Shown: positions 1 through 5,310 of the stretch, piece after piece
Position numbering within the stretch: the first letter of the stretch is position 1
Layout of the letters: the number at the start of each line of letters is the position of its first letter
Assembly (NCBI GenBank): GCA_002438075.1
Contig: DJSQ01000033.1
Location: 1 to 5,438, forward strand
DNA length: 5,438 bases
Reading direction: 5' to 3'
Source: Clostridiales bacterium UBA6330
Lineage (GTDB): Bacteria > Bacillota > Clostridia > Oscillospirales > CAG-272
Translations under genes and position numbers: made by a program
The notes under the pieces: model-generated
What the model saw: the letters and a program-made list of their open reading frames with translations, nothing else
Databases searched by the model: none
Told to the model about the DNA's origin: nothing

Positions 1-14
1 GCAGGCGGGATCTC

Positions 15-58
15 GGCACCCGTGTAAGGGCGAGCATTACAGCCCCTCAACGGGTGTC
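15..58 (-). other. Imperfect hairpin just downstream of copA
   Basis: An inverted repeat begins 17 bases past the copA stop codon. CACCCGT at 17-23 pairs perfectly with ACGGGTG at 50-56. Inside, after a 2-base mismatch on each side, 26-31 pairs with 42-47; on the copA transcript this is six pairs including one G-U. The loop is 10 bases. It may mark or stabilise the 3' end of the csoR-copA transcript. The sequence beyond it is not T-rich, so it is not a standard intrinsic terminator. Bases 1-74 contain no gene that I can support. Confidence 0.3.
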
Positions 59-74
59 ATCTCAGAGCAACCAT

Positions 75-2624
75 TCAAAGCACCCGATACCCTGCCGCCC
101 GAACCGCCTTTTTCAGCCGTTTCGGTGCAACCGGTGCCGCGAGCGTAACGACCGCTGTGCCCGCTGTATGGCTGACCTCGGCACTTGTCACCTCGGGGAG
201 CGCCTCCAGCGCGTCCTTGACCCGCTTTTCGCAATGCCCACACATCATGCCGCCGATTTTCAGCGTGAGCCGTTCCGTCCCCTCTCCGCTTCCGTTTGTT
301 CCGCTTGTTCCGCTTGCTCCGTCCGCATGGGGCGCTTGCTTCAGGTGCGCCTGCCGAATTCTGCGGTCGTGCTTCGGGCTTTTCAGCTTGCACAGATTCA
401 GCCGCAGAGCGTTTGTCACCACGCAAAAGCTCGAAAGGCTCATTGCCGCCGCGCCGTACATCGGGTTGAGCGTCACACCCGCCCAGACGAATGCGCCCGC
501 CGCAAGCGGAATGCAGATGACGTTATAAATGAACGCCCAGAACAGATTCTCGTGAATGTTCCGTAGGGTCGCGCGGCTCAAACGGATTGCCGCAGGGACA
601 TCCGCAAGACTGCTCTTCATCAGCACCACGTCCGCCGCGTCAATCGCAACATCCGTCCCCGCACCGATTGCAATGCCCGTATCCGCCGCCGTCAGCGCAG
701 GCGCATCGTTGATGCCGTCACCGACCATCGCAACGTGACCCTGCCGCCGCAGGTCGCGGATGACCTGCTCCTTGCCGTCGGGCAGAACGCCCGCAACCAC
801 CTCTTCAATGCCCGCGCGACCCGCAACCGCCCGTGCGGTGCGTTCGTTGTCGCCCGTCAGCATGACCACGCGCACACCCATTCCGCGCAGCTCCTCCACC
901 GCACGCGGGCTGTCCGTCTTGACGGTATCGGCAACCGCGATGACCCCGAGCAGCTTTCCGTCCCGCAAAAACAGCAGGGGCGTTTTGCCGTCATCGGCAA
1001 GCGCGTTGACCGTTTTCTGCACAGCGTCTGTGAGTTTTATCTGTCCGCCGATGAATTTTGCGCTCCCGCCGACAAGGACCGCGCCGTCCTTTTTCCCGCG
1101 CACGCCGTTGCCCGCAAGCGCCTCAAAGCCGTCCACCGCGTCGGCGGTCAGACCTCTCGTCTCCGTCTCGCGCACCACCGCGCGCGCCAGCGGGTGCTCG
1201 CTCTTTTTCTCCAGCGACAGCGCCGCCGCAAGCAGGTCTGTCCCGTCAATTCCCTCTGCGGGCAGGACATCGGTCACGCTCGCAATGCCCGTCGTGACGG
1301 TACCCGTTTTGTCCAGCGCCACAATCTGCGTGCGCCCTGCGGCTTCCAGCGACGCGGCGGTTTTGAAGAGAATTCCGTTCCGCGCGCCCACGCCGTTTCC
1401 GACCATAATCGCCACGGGGGTTGCCAATCCGAGCGCGCACGGACAGCTGATAACCAGCACCGAAATCGCCCGCGCCAGTGCGTAGCCGAAGTCCCGTCCC
1501 ACCGCAAGCCAGATAATCAGCACCACGAGAGAGACCGACATGACCGCGGGCACGAACACGCCCGAGACGCGGTCCGCAACCTTTGCAATCGGGGCTTTCG
1601 TTGCCGCCGCATCGCCGACCATGCGGATGATTTGCGACAGCGTGGTATCCTCTCCGACCCGCGTTGCCTCGCACCGCAAAAAGCCCGACCGATTGACGGT
1701 TGCCGCCGATACGCTGTCGCCTTGATGCTTGTCCACGGGGATGCTTTCGCCCGTCAGCGCCGCCTCATCAACCGCGCTCTCCCCGTCCAGCACCACGCCG
1801 TCCACGGGGATGTTTTCCCCCGGGCGGACGACGAAAATGTCCCCCTTCTTCACCTGCTCAATCGGGACCGTTACCTCCGCGCCGTCCCGCACGACCACGG
1901 CGGTCTTGGGGGCGAGCTTCATCAGCGACCGCAGGGCATCGGTGGTTTTCCCCTTCGACCGCGCCTCCAGCATTTTTCCGACGGTAATCAGCGTCAGAAT
2001 CATTGCCGCCGACTCGAACCAGAACTCGTCCATGTAGACCATCACCGCCGCCATGTCCCCTCTCGCCTGTGCGCCCGTCATGGCAAACAGCGCGTAAACG
2101 CTCCGGACGAACGCCGCGCCCGAGCCGAGCGCCACGAGGGTGTCCATATTCGGGGACCGATGCAACAGCGCGCGGAAGCCGCTCTCGAAAAAGTGGCGGT
2201 TGATGACCATAATCGCAATGCAAAGGAGCAGTTGGACCAGCCCCATGGCAACGTGGTTGCCGTCAAAGAACGGCGGCAGCCTCCAGCCCCACATCATGTG
2301 CCCCATGGAGAAATACATCAGCACCGCGAGGAAGCCGATTGACCAGAGCAGGCGGCGCTTGAGCACAGGCGTTTCGCGGTCGGCAAGCGGGTCGTCTCCG
2401 ACCGTTTCCGCCGCTTGCGGATTCTCCCCCTTCAATTTTGCGCCGTAGCCCGCCGCCTTGACCGCCGCGATTACGGCATCTGGGGATGCACTCCCCTCCA
2501 CGCCCATGGAGTTGGTCAGCAGGCTGACCGCGCAGGAGGTGACCCCCGCCACGCGCCCGACCGCCTTTTCCACTCTCGCCTGACAGGAGGCACAGCTCAT
2601 GCCCGTTACTTCATATTGTTGCAT
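75..2624 (-). CDS. copA: Cu(I)-exporting P1B-type ATPase CopA with HMA domains at both termini
   Basis: This is a membrane pump that uses ATP to move Cu(I) out of the cytoplasm. It has 849 residues from the chosen start. An N-terminal HMA domain (about 1-66) carries CxxC at C11/C14 in a GMSCASC context. Eight membrane segments lie near 92-111, 124-145, 159-181, 201-221, 356-376, 382-407, 693-712 and 720-742. The actuator has TGES at 291-294. The Cu(I) site is CPC at 394-396 with YN at 700-701 and MSLSS at 728-732, the P1B-1 copper signature. The phosphorylated residue is D438 in DKTGT. N-domain marks are HP at 477-478 and GNG at 505-507; the hinge is GDGIND at 635-640. A flexible linker (about 747-785) leads to a second HMA domain with CGHC at 795-798. 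This arrangement resembles a CopZ-type chaperone fused to the pump. The gene follows csoR by 47 bases. The start at 2624 has a weak GAG 9 bases upstream; the alternative ATG at 2633 has no usable ribosome site and would add only three residues. Confidence 0.96.
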   Translation of the reverse strand: MQQYEVTGMSCASCQARVEKAVGRVAGVTSCAVSLLTNSMGVEGSASPDAVIAAVKAAGYGAKLKGENPQAAETVGDDPLADRETPVLKRRLLWSIGFLAVLMYFSMGHMMWGWRLPPFFDGNHVAMGLVQLLLCIAIMVINRHFFESGFRALLHRSPNMDTLVALGSGAAFVRSVYALFAMTGAQARGDMAAVMVYMDEFWFESAAMILTLITVGKMLEARSKGKTTDALRSLMKLAPKTAVVVRDGAEVTVPIEQVKKGDIFVVRPGENIPVDGVVLDGESAVDEAALTGESIPVDKHQGDSVSAATVNRSGFLRCEATRVGEDTTLSQIIRMVGDAAATKAPIAKVADRVSGVFVPAVMSVSLVVLIIWLAVGRDFGYALARAISVLVISCPCALGLATPVAIMVGNGVGARNGILFKTAASLEAAGRTQIVALDKTGTVTTGIASVTDVLPAEGIDGTDLLAAALSLEKKSEHPLARAVVRETETRGLTADAVDGFEALAGNGVRGKKDGAVLVGGSAKFIGGQIKLTDAVQKTVNALADDGKTPLLFLRDGKLLGVIAVADTVKTDSPRAVEELRGMGVRVVMLTGDNERTARAVAGRAGIEEVVAGVLPDGKEQVIRDLRRQGHVAMVGDGINDAPALTAADTGIAIGAGTDVAIDAADVVLMKSSLADVPAAIRLSRATLRNIHENLFWAFIYNVICIPLAAGAFVWAGVTLNPMYGAAAMSLSSFCVVTNALRLNLCKLKSPKHDRRIRQAHLKQAPHADGASGTSGTNGSGEGTERLTLKIGGMMCGHCEKRVKDALEALPEVTSAEVSHTAGTAVVTLAAPVAPKRLKKAVRAAGYRVL
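291..326 (-). repeat. 9-bp tandem repeat encoding the CopA linker
   Basis: Four 9-bp units read on the plus strand as tccgtttgt, tccgcttgt, tccgcttgc and tccgtccgc. They are in frame with copA and encode the tripeptides ADG, ASG, TSG and TNG (residues 767-778) in the linker before the C-terminal HMA domain. Gain or loss of a unit would change the linker length without shifting the frame. The spacing is likely to vary between strains (inference). Confidence 0.75.
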
Positions 2625-2671
2625 CTTTTTCATCTCTTTTCTGAAACGATTCTTACTCTTATTCTTGATTT

Positions 2672-3007
2672 TTACCGCATCAGCTTTTTCAGCGTGGTCA
2701 TCAGCTCGTCGATGACCTCGTCGCGTCCCTCGCGGATATCCCTTGCCACACAGCCGTGAATGTGACTGCCCAGAATCTCGCGCTCGAACGCGGAGAGCGC
2801 CGCCCCGACCGCCGCCGACTGAATCAGGATATCGTTGCAATAAGCGTCGCGCTCCAGCATGGCTTCAATGCCGCGCAGCTGCCCCTCCATCCGTCGCAGG
2901 CGGTTGAGCAGCTGTTTCTTCTGCTCCTCTGCGCGAACGGTGGTCTTTTCTCCGCCGCTCTCGGCGTTCCCCGAACAGCAACAGCAGTGCTTTTCCGTTT
3001 CCTCCAT
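2672..3007 (-). CDS. csoR: Copper-sensing transcriptional repressor CsoR
   Basis: This is a 111-residue, all-helical DNA-binding repressor of the CsoR/RcnR family. In this family apo-protein binds the operator, and Cu(I) binding releases it. The metal ligands of characterised CsoR proteins align as C57 (in DAYCNDIL), H82 and C86 (in SHIHGC), with the family H-x3-C spacing. The second-shell residues Y56 and E101 are also present, which favours Cu(I) over Ni, Co or formaldehyde sensing. The core helix runs through NRLRRMEGQLRGIE (about 35-48). The start is fixed by AGGAGG at 3015-3020, seven bases upstream; longer readings run back through the promoter. The N terminus has an unusual HCCCC at 7-11. 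The gene is first in an operon with copA and should repress its own promoter. Confidence 0.95.
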   Translation of the reverse strand: MEETEKHCCCCSGNAESGGEKTTVRAEEQKKQLLNRLRRMEGQLRGIEAMLERDAYCNDILIQSAAVGAALSAFEREILGSHIHGCVARDIREGRDEVIDELMTTLKKLMR

Positions 3008-3020
3008 CTTGTTTCCTCCT

Positions 3021-3037
3021 ATACCCCCATCGGGTAT
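3021..3037 (-). promoter_or_regulatory. CsoR operator 2, over the predicted transcription start
   Basis: On the minus strand this reads ATACCCGATGGGGGTAT, with perfect ATACCC/GGGTAT arms around a 5-base centre. The C3/G5 asymmetry fits known CsoR-type operators. It lies directly against the csoR ribosome-binding site (3015-3020) and covers the expected start of transcription near 3035. Its centre is 26 bp from operator 1, about two and a half helical turns. Assignment to CsoR is inferred from pattern and context. Confidence 0.8.
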
Positions 3038-3041
3038 TTTT

Positions 3042-3070
3042 ATTATATACCCCCTCAGGGTATTTGTCAA
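3042..3070 (-). promoter_or_regulatory. SigA-type promoter of the csoR-copA operon
   Basis: On the minus strand the -35 is TTGACA (3065-3070) and the -10 is TATAAT (3042-3047), separated by exactly 17 bp. Both boxes match the consensus perfectly. Transcription should begin near 3035, giving a leader of roughly 28 bases that includes AGGAGG at 3015-3020. Such a strong promoter fits a gene pair held off by a tight repressor and released by copper. Confidence 0.9.
3047..3063 (-). promoter_or_regulatory. CsoR operator 1, within the promoter spacer
   Basis: On the minus strand this reads ATACCCTGAGGGGGTAT and shares 14 of 17 positions with operator 2. It overlaps the last base of the -10 box and otherwise occupies all but one base of the 17-bp spacer. 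Bound CsoR would therefore block RNA polymerase directly. The repeat arms are perfect. Confidence 0.85.
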
Positions 3071-3086
3071 GAGGGTTTTGAAAATT

Positions 3087-4226
3087 TTATTCGGAATTTT
3101 TATCTTTTTCTTCTTCCTTTTCGTTTGCCTCCGCCCTTCCGCGAAGCAGGGCGCTGACGGCAAGCGCGGCAACGGGTCCCAGCGCCATGCCGAGGAAGCC
3201 GAACCACCGCCAGCCCGCGTAGCCCGCGATCAGCGCCGCCAGCGGGTGCAAGCCGAGGCTCTTTCCGATCAGCCGCGGCTCGATAATCTGCCGCAGGACC
3301 GTCACCGCCGCAAGAAGGATGAGCAGTCCGAAGCCGAGATAGAAATTTTTCCGCAGCAGCTCGATGATCGCCCACGGGACGAGAACAGTCCCCACGCCGA
3401 GGACGGGCAAAAAGTCCACCACCGCAACCAGAAGCGACAGCAGGAACGCATACCGCACCCGCAGAATCAGGAAACCGATGAACAGCTGAACGAAGGTCAC
3501 GAACAGAATCAGCAGATAGGCGCGCAGGTAGCGCAGAGACACTGCCTTTGCCCGCGCGCGCAGGGCGGGGATTTTTTTCGCCAAGCGGCGGGGCAGGTGT
3601 GCGGTCAGGAGCCTTCCCACCTGCCCCGGCTCCACGCAGAAATAGAAGCCCGCAATCACGGTCACCAGCACGAACAGGAGCGCCGACGGCATTGCGGAAA
3701 TCAGCTTTCCCGCCACCCCGGGCAGCTTTGCGCTGAGCGCGCCCGCAAGCGAGGAGAGCATTTCCCCCACCATCGCGTTGAATTCCTCGCGGAACATTTT
3801 GTATTTTTCCCCGACCTCGGCGCGGCGGAACAGCCCAACGCCCGCCGTGATTTTACCGAACCAATCAAAGGCTTCTCCGCTCTCCGCGCGCTCTGCGCTC
3901 TCGGCACTCCCGCCGAAATTCCCCTCGGCAAGGAGCGCGGCGAGCAGGTCCTCCAGCTCCCGAATTCCGCGCGCCACGCCTGCGGAAATGCCCGCGACCA
4001 AAAGCCCGAGGGTCAGCACCAGCAGCAGGACCGCCCACACCTTGCGCGGGACCCGCGTCTTTCCCGCCAGCGCGTTTGCCGCTGGAGAGACCGCCAGCGA
4101 CAGTCCCCACGCAAGCACGAACGGCAACAGCACGCCGAACAAAAGGCGCACGCCCAACAGCACCGCCGCCACACCTGCCGCCGCGCAGATTACCATGGCG
4201 GCGCGCGTTTCCCATTTTCGTTTCAT
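3087..4226 (-). CDS. ytvI: AI-2E family membrane protein, YtvI-like
   Basis: This is a 379-residue integral membrane protein of the AI-2E transporter family, near the usual length. About eight hydrophobic segments are visible: two at 11-46, then 63-84, 180-197, 233-258, 259-290, 295-313 and 328-360. A soluble loop lies between the third and fourth (about 85-175). Family landmarks are DFLPVLGVGT at 271-280, PW at 284-285, EPRLIG at 316-321 and LHPLAAL at 326-332. The second half most resembles YtvI of spore formers, which is named as a sporulation membrane protein but has no known biochemical role. The soluble loop has an Ala/Glu/Ser-rich stretch (107-119), and the C terminus is highly charged. 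The start has GGAGG at 4232-4236, five bases upstream. I see no terminator between the stop and the csoR promoter. Family call is firm; the YtvI subgroup and the transported substrate are uncertain. Confidence 0.88.
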   Translation of the reverse strand: MKRKWETRAAMVICAAAGVAAVLLGVRLLFGVLLPFVLAWGLSLAVSPAANALAGKTRVPRKVWAVLLLVLTLGLLVAGISAGVARGIRELEDLLAALLAEGNFGGSAESAERAESGEAFDWFGKITAGVGLFRRAEVGEKYKMFREEFNAMVGEMLSSLAGALSAKLPGVAGKLISAMPSALLFVLVTVIAGFYFCVEPGQVGRLLTAHLPRRLAKKIPALRARAKAVSLRYLRAYLLILFVTFVQLFIGFLILRVRYAFLLSLLVAVVDFLPVLGVGTVLVPWAIIELLRKNFYLGFGLLILLAAVTVLRQIIEPRLIGKSLGLHPLAALIAGYAGWRWFGFLGMALGPVAALAVSALLRGRAEANEKEEEKDKNSE

Positions 4227-4256
4227 CCTACCCTCCGCGCAGTCCGATTCTCTTCT

Positions 4257-4284
4257 GTATTATTTTATCCGCCTCGGTTGTAAA
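4257..4284 (-). promoter_or_regulatory. Possible promoter of the AI-2E/YtvI-like gene
   Basis: On the minus strand, TTTACA (4279-4284) and TAATAC (4257-4262) are separated by 16 bp in an AT-rich stretch upstream of the gene. Each box departs from consensus, and other registers are possible in this AT-rich sequence. The intergenic stretch 4227-4368 otherwise holds only the divergent isomerase promoter. Confidence 0.4.
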
Positions 4285-4309
4285 TTATTTCTCAATTTGC
4301 CCGAAAACC

Positions 4310-4338
4310 TTGACACGGCGCGCGTTTTCTGCTAAAAT
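4310..4338 (+). promoter_or_regulatory. SigA-type promoter of the peptidyl-prolyl isomerase gene
   Basis: A perfect TTGACA (4310-4315) is followed after 17 bp by TAAAAT (4333-4338). Transcription should begin near 4345, leaving a short A-rich leader. The leader contains AAGGAAG (4355-4361), whose GGA lies nine bases before the ATG at 4369. No operator-like repeat is visible here. Confidence 0.8.
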
Positions 4339-4368
4339 AAACGTAATAAAAAGAAAGGAAGTCCACCT

Positions 4369-5055
4369 ATGAAAAACCGTTTTTCCCGTATTGCATCTGC
4401 AATTGCAACTGCAACTGCAAAGCCGTTTCTGCTTCTGACTGCTGCGGTTCTGCTCTTTGCCTGCACGTTTGTCTCCTGCGGGGGCAAGACCATCACCTGC
4501 GGCTGGGATGAATCCGCCGAGCCCACCGACTATGTGTGTCTCACGGTCCGCTATGTCAATTCCGACAAAGAAACCGTAACCGGCGATATCGTCATCAAGC
4601 TGCGGGGCGATGTCGCGCCGATTACCGTTGAGAATTTCAAAGAGCTTGTTGCATCCGATTTTTACAACAATCTGACCTTCCACCGTGTCTATTCGGGCTT
4701 CATGATGCAGGGCGGTGACCCCAAGGGCAACGGCACGGGCGGCTCGGAGCACAATATCAAGGGCGAGTTCTCCTCAAACGGGGTAGAAAACACGCTCAGT
4801 CACAAGCGCGGCGTGGTTTCCATGGCACGTTCAAACGATCCCGACTCCGCCTCCAGCCAATTCTTCATCTGCCATGCGGACAGCACCTTCCTTGACGGCA
4901 ATTATGCTGCATTCGGGGAAGTGGTTTTCGGAATGGAAACAGTCGATGGCATTGCGGGCACCGAGGTCGTTTCCAATGGCAGTGAGCTTTCCAAGCCCGT
5001 GACCGCTCCCGTCATCGTCAAAGCCTATTTCGTCATCGCCCCCGACGGAATCTGA
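4369..5055 (+). CDS. Exported cyclophilin-type peptidyl-prolyl cis-trans isomerase, probable lipoprotein
   Basis: This is a 228-residue cyclophilin, an enzyme that speeds cis-trans isomerisation of Xaa-Pro bonds. Residues 1-18 form a polar n-region and 19-31 a hydrophobic segment. Two possible lipid-anchored cysteines follow: C32 (LFAC) and C37 (FVSC, followed by GG). Export and anchoring to the outer face of the membrane are likely, but which cysteine is used is unclear. The cyclophilin domain spans about 55-224. FHR at 104-106 supplies the catalytic arginine R106. GFMMQGGDP at 110-118 supplies F111, M112 and Q114. MAR at 152-154 and SQFFI at 163-167 line the pocket. The tryptophan of human cyclophilin A is F174 here and its H126 is Y179, as in many bacterial forms that bind cyclosporin poorly. 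It has its own promoter and diverges from the YtvI-like gene. Its role is probably folding of secreted proteins (inference). Confidence 0.95.
   Translation: MKNRFSRIASAIATATAKPFLLLTAAVLLFACTFVSCGGKTITCGWDESAEPTDYVCLTVRYVNSDKETVTGDIVIKLRGDVAPITVENFKELVASDFYNNLTFHRVYSGFMMQGGDPKGNGTGGSEHNIKGEFSSNGVENTLSHKRGVVSMARSNDPDSASSQFFICHADSTFLDGNYAAFGEVVFGMETVDGIAGTEVVSNGSELSKPVTAPVIVKAYFVIAPDGI
4392..4421 (+). repeat. Hexanucleotide repeat in the isomerase signal region
   Basis: Five 6-bp units (tgcatc, tgcaat, tgcaac, tgcaac, tgcaaa) sit in the n-region of the signal sequence and encode alternating alanines (residues 9-18, ASAIATATAK). The period is a multiple of three, so slippage would lengthen or shorten the segment without breaking the frame. 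Confidence 0.7.
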
Positions 5056-5067
5056 CGCATCGGGTAA

Positions 5068-5095
5068 AAAGACCTCGGGGCGTTGCCCCGAACCC
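5068..5095 (+). repeat. Left 28-bp terminal inverted repeat
   Basis: This arm matches the reverse complement of 5274-5301 at all 28 positions. It also contains a small palindrome, TCGGGGC-GTT-GCCCCGA (5075-5091), which can fold alone as a 7-bp stem with a 3-base loop. That local fold competes with pairing to the distant arm. Confidence 0.95.
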
Positions 5096-5097
5096 TA

Positions 5098-5166
5098 CTT
5101 AGGAAACTTCTTAATGAGAAGTAACGCTTTGCTACTGACAGTTGCTTTGCACCTGTCATTCCTAAG
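5098..5166 (+). other. Potential three-way junction
   Basis: CTTAGGAA (5098-5105) pairs with TTCCTAAG (5159-5166) as a perfect 8-bp closing helix. Directly against its inner ends lie two hairpins. ACTTCT/AGAAGT (5106-5111 with 5117-5122) has a 5-base loop. TGACAG/CTGTCA (5136-5141 with 5153-5158) has an 11-base loop. A 13-base single strand (5123-5135) joins them. GCTTTGC occurs twice, at 5126-5132 in that joiner and at 5144-5150 in the second loop. The exact abutment of three helices looks like RNA architecture more than random sequence. Confidence 0.6.
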
Positions 5167-5178
5167 AACCTTCAAGAA

Positions 5179-5226
5179 TTTCCCCCACGGGCAGGATTCT
5201 CTGCGGAATCCTGCCCGTGGGGGAAA
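5179..5226. terminator. Hairpin with perfect 21-bp stem, possible bidirectional terminator
   Basis: Bases 5179-5199 pair perfectly with 5206-5226 around a 6-base loop (tctgcg). The stem core is GC-rich with AAA/TTT at its base. On the plus strand it is followed by GTTTTTGAGGATTTTT, a T-rich tail that fits termination of the isomerase transcript. The minus-strand tail is less T-rich. It sits centrally between convergent genes, where two-way termination is useful. It may equally be only one stem of the larger element. Confidence 0.55.
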
Positions 5227-5240
5227 GTTTTTGAGGATTT

Positions 5241-5270
5241 TTAAGGGACTTTTTTCAAAAAGTCTCTTAA
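5241..5270 (+). other. Long AT-rich hairpin within the element
   Basis: TTAAGGGACTTTTT (5241-5254) can pair with AAAAAGTCTCTTAA (5257-5270) over 14 positions, one of them G-U on the plus strand (5246 with 5265). Only two bases remain for a loop, so the top pairs must open. The opposing gene's transcript meets this hairpin soon after the right terminal repeat, so it may help end that transcript. Confidence 0.55.
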
Positions 5271-5273
5271 ATG

Positions 5274-5301
5274 GGGTTCGGGGCAACGCCCCGAGGTCTT
5301 T
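5274..5301 (-). repeat. Right 28-bp terminal inverted repeat
   Basis: This is the perfect partner of 5068-5095. It carries the same self-palindrome in the opposite orientation, TCGGGGC-AAC-GCCCCGA (5278-5294). Nine bases separate its outer edge from the stop codon of the convergent gene. Confidence 0.95.
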
Positions 5302-5310
5302 CCTCTCCGG

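Larger units (their letters stand above)
5068..5301. repeat. 234-bp multi-stem element bounded by perfect 28-bp inverted repeats
   Basis: A compact non-coding element almost fills the gap between two convergent genes, starting 12 bases after the isomerase stop and ending 9 bases before the stop of the opposing gene. The ends (5068-5095 and 5274-5301) are perfect inverted repeats. Between them lie a three-way junction (5098-5166), a hairpin with a 21-bp stem (5179-5226) and a second long hairpin (5241-5270), so most bases can be paired. No target-site duplication is visible in the flanks, and short reading frames within it look like chance. It could be a MITE-like non-autonomous mobile element, a structured RNA, or a compound terminator. 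I do not recognise it as a member of a named family. Confidence 0.8.

Noticed and set aside
735..2342. 535-codon open frame on the plus strand opposite copA
   Set aside because: It lies wholly antisense to a clear CopA with every catalytic motif. Its composition (rich in Arg, His and Gln) and lack of any recognisable domain fit a by-product of biased third-position GC.
2625..2840. Upstream extension of CopA to the ATG at 2838-2840
   Set aside because: The extra residues overlap the csoR coding sequence in another frame, are low-complexity Arg/Gly-rich and have no ribosome-binding site. HMA domains normally begin a few residues before the CxxC motif.
3008..3172. Upstream extension of CsoR to 3172
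   Set aside because: It would run through the promoter, both operators and the end of the YtvI-like gene. The AGGAGG at 3015-3020 fixes the start at 3007.
2859..4283. 474-codon open frame on the plus strand opposite csoR and the YtvI-like gene
   Set aside because: It crosses the csoR promoter and two well-supported minus-strand genes, and its Gln/Arg/Glu/His-rich translation resembles no family.
5068..5301. CRISPR array or attachment site in the 5068-5301 region
   Set aside because: There are no regularly spaced direct repeats with spacers, and no tRNA end or integrase is visible. The repeats are inverted, not direct.
5056..5310. Riboswitch reading of the structured region
   Set aside because: It lies downstream of both flanking genes, so it is not in a 5' leader of any gene in the window.
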